Below the pieces are notes generated by a model that saw nothing but the letters and a program-made list of their open reading frames with translations, ran no database searches and was not told the DNA's origin. The position numbers and the translations under genes are program-made. Positions 45,927 through 54,242 of a stretch of DNA of 64,000 nucleotides are shown one piece after another. The stretch's first letter is position 1. Each line of letters begins with the position of its first letter. Source of the DNA: Sporolituus thermophilus DSM 23256 (GTDB lineage Bacteria; Bacillota; Negativicutes; Sporomusales; Thermosinaceae). Where the stretch lies: positions 1-64,000 of the forward strand of contig NZ_FNBU01000016.1 of the NCBI RefSeq assembly GCF_900102435.1, given 5' to 3'.

Positions 45927-46568
45927 TTATTTAGTTGCATCTTCCCGGCTCGGGCAGAGACCGTTCAGCGGACAGACGTCGCAGGCCGGCTGGCGGGCCT
46001 TGCAAACTTTGCGGCCATGCCAGATAAGCCAATGATGGGCGTCCGCCCAGTCCTGCCTGGGTATGACCCGCATCAGCCCTTCTTCTACCTCACGGGGCGT
46101 TTTGCCTTTGGCCAGCCCCGTCCGGTTGGCTACCCGAAACACATGGGTGTCGACCGCAATGGCCGGTGTACCAAATAATTGGCTTACAATTACATTAGCA
46201 GTTTTGCGGCCTACTCCCGGTAATTTTATTAAATCTTCAAAACGGGTGGGAACTTCCCCGCCATAAGCACGGCAAAGTATCTCACAGGTGGCAATGATGT
46301 TGCGGGCCTTACTGCGGAACAGGCCGCAGTCCCGGATATATTCCTCCAGTTTATCCTGCCCCAGCGCGAGGATTTTGGCTGGCGTATTGTACTGCGGGAA
46401 AAGGCGGGCCGTAATGATGTTGACCCGCTCGTCGGTGCACTGAGCGGATAAAATCACGGCGATCAAGAGTTCAAAAGGCGTTGAATAGTTAAGCGCCGTC
46501 GTCGCGCCCCGGTAATGTTCCGCTAATATCGCCAGCATTTGCTGCTTTACCACTTTGGTCACACGCAT
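45927..46568 (-). CDS. nth: Endonuclease III
   Basis: Base-excision repair glycosylase/AP lyase. 213 residues with the helix-hairpin-helix LPGVGRKTANVI (catalytic Lys), VDTHVFRVANR (catalytic Asp), and the C-terminal [4Fe-4S] ligands CKARQPACDVCPLNGLC. No anomalies. Confidence 0.97.
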   Translation of the reverse strand: MRVTKVVKQQMLAILAEHYRGATTALNYSTPFELLIAVILSAQCTDERVNIITARLFPQYNTPAKILALGQDKLEEYIRDCGLFRSKARNIIATCEILCRAYGGEVPTRFEDLIKLPGVGRKTANVIVSQLFGTPAIAVDTHVFRVANRTGLAKGKTPREVEEGLMRVIPRQDWADAHHWLIWHGRKVCKARQPACDVCPLNGLCPSREDATK

Positions 46569-46641
46569 ACCCGTACCTCTCCAGTTGACCGAATAATATC
46601 ATATTACTACAAATTTAGTATGAGCGAAATAGTCGCATATA

Positions 46642-46670
46642 GAAAAAAAGACCTGGCTGCACCAAGTCTA
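46642..46670 (-). terminator. Rho-independent terminator of the Tat/AOR operon
   Basis: AGACTTGG/CCAGGTCT stem (one G-U pair) followed by seven T on the minus strand, 17 bases past the last tatC gene. Confidence 0.75.
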
Positions 46671-46686
46671 AGATAGCGTTTTTACC

Positions 46687-47439
46687 CTACATAAAAAGCT
46701 GCTGCTGGTCGGCCGGTATTTCCGGCAGGCGCTCAACGGGCCGCTTACAAAACCGGGTGAGAAAAATCCCGATCTCGTAGAGGGCCAGCAGCGGAAGCGC
46801 AAGCAGAATTTGCGACAGGACATCCGGCGACGGCGTAATGATCCCCGCGATGATAAAAACGCCCAAAATCGCATGGCGTCGCTTGGCCCGCAGTTTTTCC
46901 GCCGTCAATATCCCCACGGAGGTCAACAGCATGATGACCAGGGGCAGTTCAAACATTATCCCGAAAACCAACAGACACATAAGCACAAACGAAATAAAAC
47001 GCCCGGCCGAGAGCAGCGGCTGCATCTCCAAGGTGGCAAAGTCCAGTAAAAACTGAATACCGACCGGCAATACGGCATAATAGCAGAAGGCCGCACCGCC
47101 GGTAAACAGCCCAAAGCTGACAACGGTGAGTAAAACATGGGTAGTAGGCGTCAGCCCCTTCACCCTGGCGCGCACCGTGCCAATCAGCAGATAAAGTAGT
47201 AGCGGCAGGGCAAGGACCAGGCCGATTGTCAATGCCACCTTGATTTTAGTGACAAAAGCTTCGGCCGGGCTAACAAAAATCACCTGTCTGACCATCCTGA
47301 ACATGTATTTCATGGCGCCGTCGGCCCACCAATAGCCAAGGGCGCTGGTACCGGCCAACAGCATGATCAACCATAACAGACGGCGGCGGGCCCGCGCAAT
47401 GATGTGGCTCAGCAGGCTGTAAAATTCCTGGCTTTCCAT
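46687..47439 (-). CDS. Divergent TatC-family protein (second copy)
   Basis: A 250-residue membrane protein with six helices. It keeps the TatC periplasmic motif VSPAEAFVTKIKVAL and ITPSPDVLSQ before the last helices, but the N-terminal HLxELR signature that binds the twin-arginine peptide is replaced by SHIIARARR. So it is either a specialised partner of the other TatC or has lost signal binding. It is the last gene of the operon and follows the NapH-like gene by 15 bases. Confidence 0.85.
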   Translation of the reverse strand: MESQEFYSLLSHIIARARRRLLWLIMLLAGTSALGYWWADGAMKYMFRMVRQVIFVSPAEAFVTKIKVALTIGLVLALPLLLYLLIGTVRARVKGLTPTTHVLLTVVSFGLFTGGAAFCYYAVLPVGIQFLLDFATLEMQPLLSAGRFISFVLMCLLVFGIMFELPLVIMLLTSVGILTAEKLRAKRRHAILGVFIIAGIITPSPDVLSQILLALPLLALYEIGIFLTRFCKRPVERLPEIPADQQQLFM

Positions 47440-47454
47440 CTTAGCCTGCTCCTT

Positions 47455-48393
47455 TTAGGCGCTTAGGCCGCTGCGCTGAACCGCGACGCTTGGAGCTGCC
47501 TCCCGGGTCGTGACCGGACAGACGGCCAGGCAGGAATAGCAGCGCGAACACTCGCTATGGTCCACTGCCAGGCTTCTCATTTTTTGCTTGAGCAGGTCCT
47601 TTATGCTTTGCGGGTAGTCCTCATACCGCCCGGGGCGGTCAAGCAAATCAGGTACGCCCAGCTCAATAAGGGCTGTCAGCACCGCCGGGTCGGTTTTAAG
47701 CCGGTCATGCCCGCCATGATGCGGCCGGTTATCCATGGCACAGGCCTGTTCACAACGGCTGCAGCCGGTACAGCGGTCCCAGGGCAAGCGGATTTTAAGC
47801 AGGCTGAAGCGGGAAAAGAGGCCTAAGAGGGCCCCAATCGGGCAAAGCACTTTGCACCAAAAACGCTTGCGCACCGTATCCAAACCGGCGGCCAACGGCA
47901 GCACGGCCGTCTCCAGCCCTATATTTAACCCCTGCAGACCGACACTGCGGCAAGTCGTGCCTATCGGGCAAAGAGCACAAAACGCGGGATAGCGCAGCAT
48001 GCCGGCGGCGAGCAGCGCCCCGCCCAGCACGCCATACTTAATGTGACGGTTATCGGGACTTAGGAGCGCCGGTGGTACCTTGTTACGGGCCAGCCGCAGC
48101 CGGGACAGCGGTTTACCCAGCCAATCGAGGACGGCGCCGAAGGGACACACCCAACCGCAGAAAACCCGGCCCAAAAGCACGGTGACAATCAGAAGCAAAC
48201 TGCCCGAAATAACCGTCCCCCACAGTATCTCTCTTGCCCCCAGCGTCAACTGCAGCATGCCTAACGAGCAAGTGAAATTAGCGCTGCCGCCCAGGCGCAC
48301 CGCGCAAAAAGCACCGGTCAAAACCACAACAAGCAAAAGAAAAAAGACAACTTGACTGACAGTACGCGCCAATTTCAGCTGTTTGGGCGTCAT
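47455..48393 (-). CDS. NapH/NosR-like membrane 4Fe-4S protein
   Basis: A 312-residue protein with about five helices, the FCGWVCPFGAVLDWL and ALCPIGTTC Cys motifs typical of NapH-type quinol-linked proteins, and soluble clusters CTGCSRCEQACAM and CSRCYSCLAVCP near the C-terminus. It probably passes electrons between the quinone pool and the partner redox proteins of the operon. The start MTPKQLK has AAAGGGGGA upstream. Confidence 0.87.
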   Translation of the reverse strand: MTPKQLKLARTVSQVVFFLLLVVVLTGAFCAVRLGGSANFTCSLGMLQLTLGAREILWGTVISGSLLLIVTVLLGRVFCGWVCPFGAVLDWLGKPLSRLRLARNKVPPALLSPDNRHIKYGVLGGALLAAGMLRYPAFCALCPIGTTCRSVGLQGLNIGLETAVLPLAAGLDTVRKRFWCKVLCPIGALLGLFSRFSLLKIRLPWDRCTGCSRCEQACAMDNRPHHGGHDRLKTDPAVLTALIELGVPDLLDRPGRYEDYPQSIKDLLKQKMRSLAVDHSECSRCYSCLAVCPVTTREAAPSVAVQRSGLSA

Positions 48394-48406
48394 GTTTTTA
48401 TCCCCC

Positions 48407-50404
48407 TTATTGCACACCGCCTTTGGCGGCACAGATGCAGCGCAACATTTCATACCTGGCCTGTTCATCACTCAGTCCCAATTCGACGAGGTCAAAATTC
48501 CCCGTCCGGCTTGCCGCGTCTTGTTCCGGCATTTGTACCCGGCTCGCCGGCAGGCAGGTATAATCGCCGGTATAGCAGCCCAGTTGCCCGCGCAGCGGCG
48601 ATGTCAGCCGGTCGGTACGGCCGGTGAGATGGTTATGGATGGCGTAGGCTACCTCCTTGCCCGAACCGACGGCTTTTACCACCGTGTTGACCGGGCCGCC
48701 GCAGTCGCCGGCGACGAAGATGGCGGACAAGCCGATTGCTTGACCGCCGGTATGGGCGATAAACGGCCCGTTCCGCGTTATGCCGGCGTCAGCCAGACAG
48801 GCCAGATCAGGGGCCTGGCCTATGGCCACGATAACCGTATCATATTCCGCTTCCCGGCATTGGTCAGTCAATACCTTAGGCGGCCAGCGCCGACCTTTGG
48901 CATCGTAGGGACCGGGCACGACCGGCGCGTAGCGCACCGCCGCCACCCGACCGTCACCGCTGAATTCGACCGGTACGGCCAGCTCCTTAATGCGCACCCC
49001 TTCCGCTTCGGCGCCCGCGATTTCGTGCACGGTAGCCGGCATTTCGAACCGGTCTTCAACACACATCATATCCACCTGCTCAGCCCCTAACCGGCGGGCC
49101 GTCCGGGCCGCATCGACCGCCACGTTGCCGCCGCCTACGACAAGAACGCGACGGCCAACCTCCACTGCTCCACCAGTTGCTGCCTGGTGGAGAAACGCCA
49201 GCGCCGGCATCACGCCCGGCAAGTCCTCGCCCGGGATGCCCAGGCGACGGCTGGCGCCGGCGCCAATTGCCAACAACACCGCGTCATACTGCTCTTTTAG
49301 ACCGGCAAGAGTAATCTCCCGCCCCAGTGCCTGGCCGGTTTTAAGCTCCACGCCCAGGGCGATGATGGCCGCGACTTCCGCCGCCAATACCGTCCGGGGC
49401 AAACGGTAGGCCGGTATGCCATAAGCTGCCATCCCACCGGCGGCGTCATTTTTTTCATAGACCGTCACTTTATGGCCTAAGCGGGCCAGAAAATAGGCCG
49501 CCGCCAGACCAGCCGGCCCGGCGCCGACAACCGCCACTTTTTTACCGGTTGCTGGTCCCGGCTTGAGGGTAGGATGGGTCAATGCCTTGACTAACGAACC
49601 AGTCCGCCTGACTGCCTCGTCGCCGGCATAGCGGTGCAAACTTTGCGAATAGACCGCCTCGTCAAAATTAAACCGTTTGCAGTTTTTTTGACAGGGCGGC
49701 TCTTCACAGACATAGCCGCATGTTAAAAAGAGAGGATTATCATGCCGGCCCAAGGCTATGGCATCGCCGAATTTCCCCATTTGCATAAGGGCAATTGTCC
49801 CCGGCAAATCCACGTTGGCCGGACAAGAATTGACGCAGGGACTTAGCATAAGCTCGCTGCAGATGCTGGCCGGACACCGTCCGGTGCCATGGGCGGCAAA
49901 CTCGTCCGGCCATAAGGCCATTGCCGTTTTAAGCGGCCGGAGAGCGGCGCAGCGGCTGGGACAATCCGGGTTTTGGCTGCCGGCGATCCGGGCCAGTTCG
50001 GCCACATCCCGCGCGGTTCCTACCGAAGTGGTGAGGCGTTCCAGCAGTTTGACCGCTTCGGCCGTGGCGGCGGTACATACCTGGCAGCCGGCCTCTTTAG
50101 AATTGAGCAGCGTAACGTGGTTGTAAACCAGCAGCAGACGGACGACATTGACTAGGCAGCTACCTTCGTCAAAGACCATAATTTCCTGCGACTGGCTGAC
50201 CGGCTGCTGCAGCTCCGCCTCACCAGCAAAATGGCCAGCTGCCCCGCCGACTAGTATGGCTTTTAACAAAAACCGGTTTGTCGCCATTCCCCCGGCATAA
50301 CCAAAGATAATATCAAGCAGATTATGGCCGGGTTGGACGGAGTAGGCGCCGGGCCGCCGTACCTGGCCCTTGACCGTAACTTCAAGCAGGACTTTCTGGT
50401 CCAC
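48407..50404 (-). CDS. FAD/NAD(P)-linked glutamate-synthase-beta-like oxidoreductase with N-terminal SLBB-like domain
   Basis: A 665-residue cytoplasmic flavoprotein. Residues 1-60 (VTVKGQVRRPGAYSVQPG) look like an SLBB/NuoF-type domain, followed by a Cys-rich stretch. From about 185 it is like GltD: PCVNSCPANVDLPG and CGYVCEEPPCQKNC (Fe-S), VAVVGAGPAGLAAAYFL (FAD), LVVGGGNVAVDAAR (NADPH) and FVAGDCGG. It could link NAD(P)H to the ferredoxins of the operon, perhaps by bifurcation. It lies 6 bases after tatC. Confidence 0.88.
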   Translation of the reverse strand: MDQKVLLEVTVKGQVRRPGAYSVQPGHNLLDIIFGYAGGMATNRFLLKAILVGGAAGHFAGEAELQQPVSQSQEIMVFDEGSCLVNVVRLLLVYNHVTLLNSKEAGCQVCTAATAEAVKLLERLTTSVGTARDVAELARIAGSQNPDCPSRCAALRPLKTAMALWPDEFAAHGTGRCPASICSELMLSPCVNSCPANVDLPGTIALMQMGKFGDAIALGRHDNPLFLTCGYVCEEPPCQKNCKRFNFDEAVYSQSLHRYAGDEAVRRTGSLVKALTHPTLKPGPATGKKVAVVGAGPAGLAAAYFLARLGHKVTVYEKNDAAGGMAAYGIPAYRLPRTVLAAEVAAIIALGVELKTGQALGREITLAGLKEQYDAVLLAIGAGASRRLGIPGEDLPGVMPALAFLHQAATGGAVEVGRRVLVVGGGNVAVDAARTARRLGAEQVDMMCVEDRFEMPATVHEIAGAEAEGVRIKELAVPVEFSGDGRVAAVRYAPVVPGPYDAKGRRWPPKVLTDQCREAEYDTVIVAIGQAPDLACLADAGITRNGPFIAHTGGQAIGLSAIFVAGDCGGPVNTVVKAVGSGKEVAYAIHNHLTGRTDRLTSPLRGQLGCYTGDYTCLPASRVQMPEQDAASRTGNFDLVELGLSDEQARYEMLRCICAAKGGVQ

Positions 50405-50410
50405 GGCTGA

Positions 50411-51142
50411 TCACCTCCATAACTGAATACTGTACTTTTTGACAAGTCTGGCCGTATACAGCGCAACTTCAAATAAGAGATAAAGGGGCAGCGCGAGCAA
50501 TAGCTGCGCAGCAAGGTCTCCTCCTGGCGCAAGCAACAACGTGAGGCCGGTCAATAACCCGAAACAAGCCTTGCGCTGGCCGGCCACAAAGGCCGGCGAT
50601 ACAAGGTTGTACCGTAGCAGGACAAAGAATAAGAGGGGCAGATTAAAGGCAAGGCCGGTATAAACGAGAAAAGAAACAATAAAGTTCAGATACTCTTCCC
50701 CGGCAATTAACGGCATCATGCCGGCAGGGGCGAAGGCAAGCAAAAAGTCCATGACCCGTGGCAGCAGCACAAACAGGGAGTAAACCGCCCCCAGGCCAAA
50801 GAGCGCCACGGCCACTGTCCCGCCAGACAGAAGCACCGCCTTTTCCTGCCGGTATAAGCCGGGAGCCACAAACCAGACCAGGCTTGCGGCAATGGCCGGG
50901 AACGCCAACACTAATCCTAAAAGTATCGCCAGGCGGATATGAAGGTACAAGCCGTCGATGGGCCCGAAATAAACAATATTGGCGACAGGCAGCACTTTCT
51001 TCAGAGTTATAAACAGGGACGGCGCCAGGCAGTAGCCGATCGCGGTGGCAATGAGCAACGAAAGCAGGGCAACAATGATCGCCTTGCGCAGATCTGTTAA
51101 ATGTTCGACCAGGCTTAGCCGTGTTTGGTCCACCGCCGTCAC
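50411..51142 (-). CDS. tatC: Sec-independent protein translocase TatC
   Basis: A 243-residue six-helix membrane protein. It has SLVEHLTDLRK (the HLxELR site for the twin-arginine signal, with Asp for Glu), FGPIDGLYLHIRLAI and FVAPGLYRQEK. It forms the Tat receptor with TatA to export folded cofactor proteins. It overlaps the DUF3343 gene by 4 bases. Together with tatA at the head of the operon, it makes a Tat system dedicated to this operon likely. Confidence 0.92.
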   Translation of the reverse strand: MTAVDQTRLSLVEHLTDLRKAIIVALLSLLIATAIGYCLAPSLFITLKKVLPVANIVYFGPIDGLYLHIRLAILLGLVLAFPAIAASLVWFVAPGLYRQEKAVLLSGGTVAVALFGLGAVYSLFVLLPRVMDFLLAFAPAGMMPLIAGEEYLNFIVSFLVYTGLAFNLPLLFFVLLRYNLVSPAFVAGQRKACFGLLTGLTLLLAPGGDLAAQLLLALPLYLLFEVALYTARLVKKYSIQLWR

Positions 51143-51408
51143 CGCCCTAGCAGTTTGTCAAGCAGCGACTTTTGCTGCTGGAGACAATATTCATGACAGG
51201 CTTCAAACATTACCTGATGCCGGCGCAGCGTTTCACCGACCGCCAGCAGGCGGTCGCGGTCGCATTTTAGCGCCACGCCGCAGTTAGGGCTGATGTCTTT
51301 CGGCCCCGGTATCAGTTCGACCGTGAATCCCTCCCGGGCCAACACTTTCTCGGCCTGAACGGCATGTTGGGAGGAATAAAAGGTTATAATTCCGCAAAGC
51401 AAACTCAT
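51139..51408 (-). CDS. DUF3343 putative Se/S-carrier protein
   Basis: An 89-residue cytoplasmic protein: MSLLCGIITFYSSQHAVQAEKVL and GPKDISPNCGVALK match DUF3343, a family suggested to carry selenium or sulfur and often next to desulfurases and YedE transporters. Overlaps the desulfurase gene by 4 bases and tatC by 4, so translation is coupled. Confidence 0.85.
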   Translation of the reverse strand: MSLLCGIITFYSSQHAVQAEKVLAREGFTVELIPGPKDISPNCGVALKCDRDRLLAVGETLRRHQVMFEACHEYCLQQQKSLLDKLLGR

Positions 51409-52562
51409 AGACCGCACCGTACCTTTTCCGCGATTTGGCTTAAGGCGTTAAGCGTCTGGTCGATCTCCGCCGCAGTCGTAAATGGGCCGACGCTGAGCCT
51501 GACGGTCCCTTGGGGAAAAGTCCCCAGCGTTTTATGGGCCGCCGGCGCGCAATGCAAACCCGTTCTGGTCATAATGCCGAACACGCGGTCCAGCACCAGA
51601 CCGACTTCAGAACAGACCATGCCGGCCATATTTATGGAGATAACCCCGGCATTATGCGCCGGCGTTCGGGCGCCATATATGGTTATACCCCGGATATCCT
51701 GCAGCCCGGCTATAAGTTTCGCCATCAGTTCCCGCTTATGCCATCTGATGCCGTCCAGGTCACCCGCGTTCAGCTTCGCCACGGCGGCGCCGAGACCGGC
51801 GATTCCGACGGCATTGAGCGTACCGCTTTCCAGCTTATCGGGAAGAAAATCGGGCTGGTATTCCGACTCGGACAAACTGCCGGTGCCGCCATAAATTAGC
51901 GGCGGCAGCTCAACCCCTTCCCCGATAACCAATCCCCCCGTCCCCTGCGGCCCACCAAGGCCCTTATGACCGGTAAAGGCCAGAAAATCTATATTGTCGT
52001 CAGCAACGTTAATCTCTTCGCTGCCCGCCGTTTGCGCGGCATCGACGGCAAAAAGCACGCCTGCTTCCCGGGTAATGCGGCCCACCTCGGCAATCGGCAT
52101 GATCGTACCGGCCACATTGGACGCATGGGTCATGACCACCAGCCGCGTGCGAGGGGTTATAGCCCGCCGCACCGCCTGCGGTTCAAGCTGGCCGGTACTG
52201 TCACAAGGGACAACGGTCAGATGAACGCCGTCCTTTTCCAACCGGCGCAACGGCCGCATAACGGCATTATGCTCCATACTGGTTGTTATTACATGGTCGC
52301 CTGGTTTCAGACAGCCAAATAATACCATGTTTAGCGCTTCAGTGGCATTTTTGGTAAAAATCACCCGCTCGGGCGCGGCACAGAAAAATAGGCGGGCGAT
52401 ATTCTCCCGGGCATCAAAAACGATCCGGGCAGCGGCGGCCGACATGGTGTGGCCCGAGCGGCCGGGATTGCCACCGGCTGCGGCCAGATACTCAGCCATC
52501 GCCGCCAGCACGGCCGGGTCCTTCGGCCATGACGTTGCGGCATTATCAAGATAGATTGGCAT
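51405..52562 (-). CDS. Cysteine desulfurase-like aminotransferase V (TIGR01977 type)
   Basis: A 385-residue PLP enzyme. The PLP lysine is in FTGHKGLGGPQG and the early motif YLDNAATSWPK and late TGLHCAPAAHKTLG (active Cys region) match the cysteine-desulfurase-like subgroup found with selenium genes. It frees sulfur or selenium from Cys/Sec and could load the DUF3343 carrier, or sulfurate the pterin-metal centre. Substrate not decided. Confidence 0.88.
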   Translation of the reverse strand: MPIYLDNAATSWPKDPAVLAAMAEYLAAAGGNPGRSGHTMSAAAARIVFDARENIARLFFCAAPERVIFTKNATEALNMVLFGCLKPGDHVITTSMEHNAVMRPLRRLEKDGVHLTVVPCDSTGQLEPQAVRRAITPRTRLVVMTHASNVAGTIMPIAEVGRITREAGVLFAVDAAQTAGSEEINVADDNIDFLAFTGHKGLGGPQGTGGLVIGEGVELPPLIYGGTGSLSESEYQPDFLPDKLESGTLNAVGIAGLGAAVAKLNAGDLDGIRWHKRELMAKLIAGLQDIRGITIYGARTPAHNAGVISINMAGMVCSEVGLVLDRVFGIMTRTGLHCAPAAHKTLGTFPQGTVRLSVGPFTTAAEIDQTLNALSQIAEKVRCGL

Positions 52563-52574
52563 GGCGCACCTCGC

Positions 52575-53135
52575 TCACCCCTTGGCAGCGCTGAAAGGCA
52601 GACGCTTGGCCCCTGCTGCCGTTACTTTGATGGCTACCGGTGTTACCGGACAGGCTTTTACACAGTTCATACAGCCGGTGCATTTCGCCGGGTCGACCTG
52701 CACCAGCCGTTTGCCCGGCACTTTACTGATGGCCCCGGTTGGACACGGTTTAATGCACTTGTCACAGCCAACACATTCTTTTTCTAAAATCACCGCCGTG
52801 CCCATTTTCGCTGCTTGCGGCGCTATGGGCGTGAGCGCCCCGCTGGGACAGACCTGGGTGCATTTCATGCACAGCGTGCAGCCCGAGGCCAGCACCGGTG
52901 TGGCGGCGTTGCTCCAGCCATCACCTAAGTGAGCCGAAGCCAGCGCTTTTTCCGGACATGTGTCGATACACTGGTGGCAACGCAGGCACAAATACCGAAA
53001 GTCCGCTTCCGCCACCGCGCCCGGCGGCCTTACCAGCTCGGCATTGACTGGCAACGCGCCGGTGGCGCCGAAGGCAGCCGCTGTGACAATTGCTGTCCCT
53101 GATATTTTTAAAAAGGTACGCCGTGTGACTTGCAA
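52575..53135 (-). CDS. Tat-exported NapF/NapG-like ferredoxin
   Basis: A 186-residue protein. The start is TTG with AAGGAGG seven bases before; it gives a classic Tat signal, MQVTRRTFLKISGTA, then a hydrophobic stretch and an AxA-like site near residue 32. Cluster motifs follow: CLRCHQCIDTCP, CTLCMKCTQVCP, CVGCDKCIKPCP and CTGCMNCVKACP, so four [4Fe-4S] clusters. It should act outside the membrane as an electron carrier for the operon. It follows the YedE C-terminal-half gene. Confidence 0.9.
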   Translation of the reverse strand: MQVTRRTFLKISGTAIVTAAAFGATGALPVNAELVRPPGAVAEADFRYLCLRCHQCIDTCPEKALASAHLGDGWSNAATPVLASGCTLCMKCTQVCPSGALTPIAPQAAKMGTAVILEKECVGCDKCIKPCPTGAISKVPGKRLVQVDPAKCTGCMNCVKACPVTPVAIKVTAAGAKRLPFSAAKG

Positions 53136-53151
53136 AAAAGTCACCTCCTTG

Positions 53152-53715
53152 CTAGGGAAGCAGTTTGCTGACAAAGGGGTACAGCCAGTATGTGTAAACT
53201 ACCGCGCCGGCATAAAAACCACAAAGGTAGACGCGGGCGCTTTTATTGCCCGACGCCGCCATAACGTGCTGCCGCAGGGGACAGCCATTGACAACCGTCG
53301 AAAGATAGCCAATCCCCAGGCCCCCGGCGATCGCCGTCACGGCGGCGTAAGTTAGAATCATGCCACCCGGCAGCCGGATACCTTTCACGGTGTTGTCCAG
53401 AGCAGCCTGCACAACAAGCAGCAGCTCGTCCGGAATCATGCAAGCAGCAAAGGCATAGTAGTCACGGGCCAGTTCGATCGCCGTTTTGGCTTTTTCCCGG
53501 TTATACCAGGGATAACCGGGAGTATCGCCGCCCAAGGCATTTACCAGGGGAAATAAAATGGCCGCCGTAAGGACAAAACTAAATAATCCCTTTAGCAGTT
53601 CAGTGTCGCGGACCAAAACATAATCACGCAAGCCGCCGATAAAACACATCCGCGACCGTTGGGCCATATAGCCAATAATAAAACCGAAAAGCAGAGAAAT
53701 AAACGGCGTCAACAT
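53152..53715 (-). CDS. YeeE/YedE-type transporter, C-terminal half
   Basis: A 187-residue membrane protein with about five helices, matching the second half of YedE-type selenium/sulfur transporters: AQRSRMCFIGGLRDYVL and NGCPLRQHVMAA carry the conserved Cys. It overlaps the N-terminal-half gene by 7 bases in another frame. As separate chains they would assemble into one channel. Confidence 0.87.
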   Translation of the reverse strand: MLTPFISLLFGFIIGYMAQRSRMCFIGGLRDYVLVRDTELLKGLFSFVLTAAILFPLVNALGGDTPGYPWYNREKAKTAIELARDYYAFAACMIPDELLLVVQAALDNTVKGIRLPGGMILTYAAVTAIAGGLGIGYLSTVVNGCPLRQHVMAASGNKSARVYLCGFYAGAVVYTYWLYPFVSKLLP

Positions 53716-54176
53716 CGTTTTGCCCTCCAGCGCATGACCAGCGTAGCCGCCGCCGTGCCCAGGAAGACGGCGGCGGCGCCGGCGGCGCCAATAAAATCGC
53801 CGTAGGCGGCCCGGAGTAGCAGCCTAGCTGGACAAGCCATGATTACGAGCCCCAAAATCATTATTGCCATGCCGCAGAAAAAGGCGGTTACCGGCGGTTC
53901 AATCCATTGGGTCCTGTATTCGTCATGGGACCGGGCTGCATACCAGGCGCCCAGCACAATACCAACTACTGTTAACAAAGGCCATGTTTGCGATGCGGCA
54001 GCGACGATCATTTCCCCGCCGGTAAGTTTGGCGGCAAACCAAATAATCAGGTCCCGGCCATGGCAGACCACGCACAGCCCGTAGGCCGGCGGCGGCTGCA
54101 TTGCCAGAAACGCTTGGGCGCTCACCGCCAGCGCCGCCGCCGTCGCCCCCATTACCACCGGCGTTATTCGACGCAT
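53709..54176 (-). CDS. YeeE/YedE-type transporter, N-terminal half
   Basis: A 155-residue membrane protein with four to five helices, matching the first half of YedE proteins: GLCVVCHGRDLI and MACPARLLLRAAYGDFIGA. In most bacteria the two halves form one gene of about 400 residues. GAGGAGGGG precedes ATG. Role is likely uptake of a reduced sulfur or selenium compound for the desulfurase module. Confidence 0.85.
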   Translation of the reverse strand: MRRITPVVMGATAAALAVSAQAFLAMQPPPAYGLCVVCHGRDLIIWFAAKLTGGEMIVAAASQTWPLLTVVGIVLGAWYAARSHDEYRTQWIEPPVTAFFCGMAIMILGLVIMACPARLLLRAAYGDFIGAAGAAAVFLGTAAATLVMRWRAKRC

Positions 54177-54201
54177 TGCGACCCCTCCTCATAAGACGGG
54201 T

Positions 54202-54232
54202 ATGCCAGTTGGCGCTACTGGCCAACTGGCAT
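54202..54232. repeat. 12-bp inverted repeat between the AOR and yedE-like genes
   Basis: ATGCCAGTTGGC-GCTACTG-GCCAACTGGCAT, a perfect stem in the 66-base gap. There is no T-run on the minus strand, so it is more likely an mRNA processing or stability hairpin that sets different levels of AOR and downstream genes. Confidence 0.7.
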
Positions 54233-54242
54233 GTCTTTGTAC

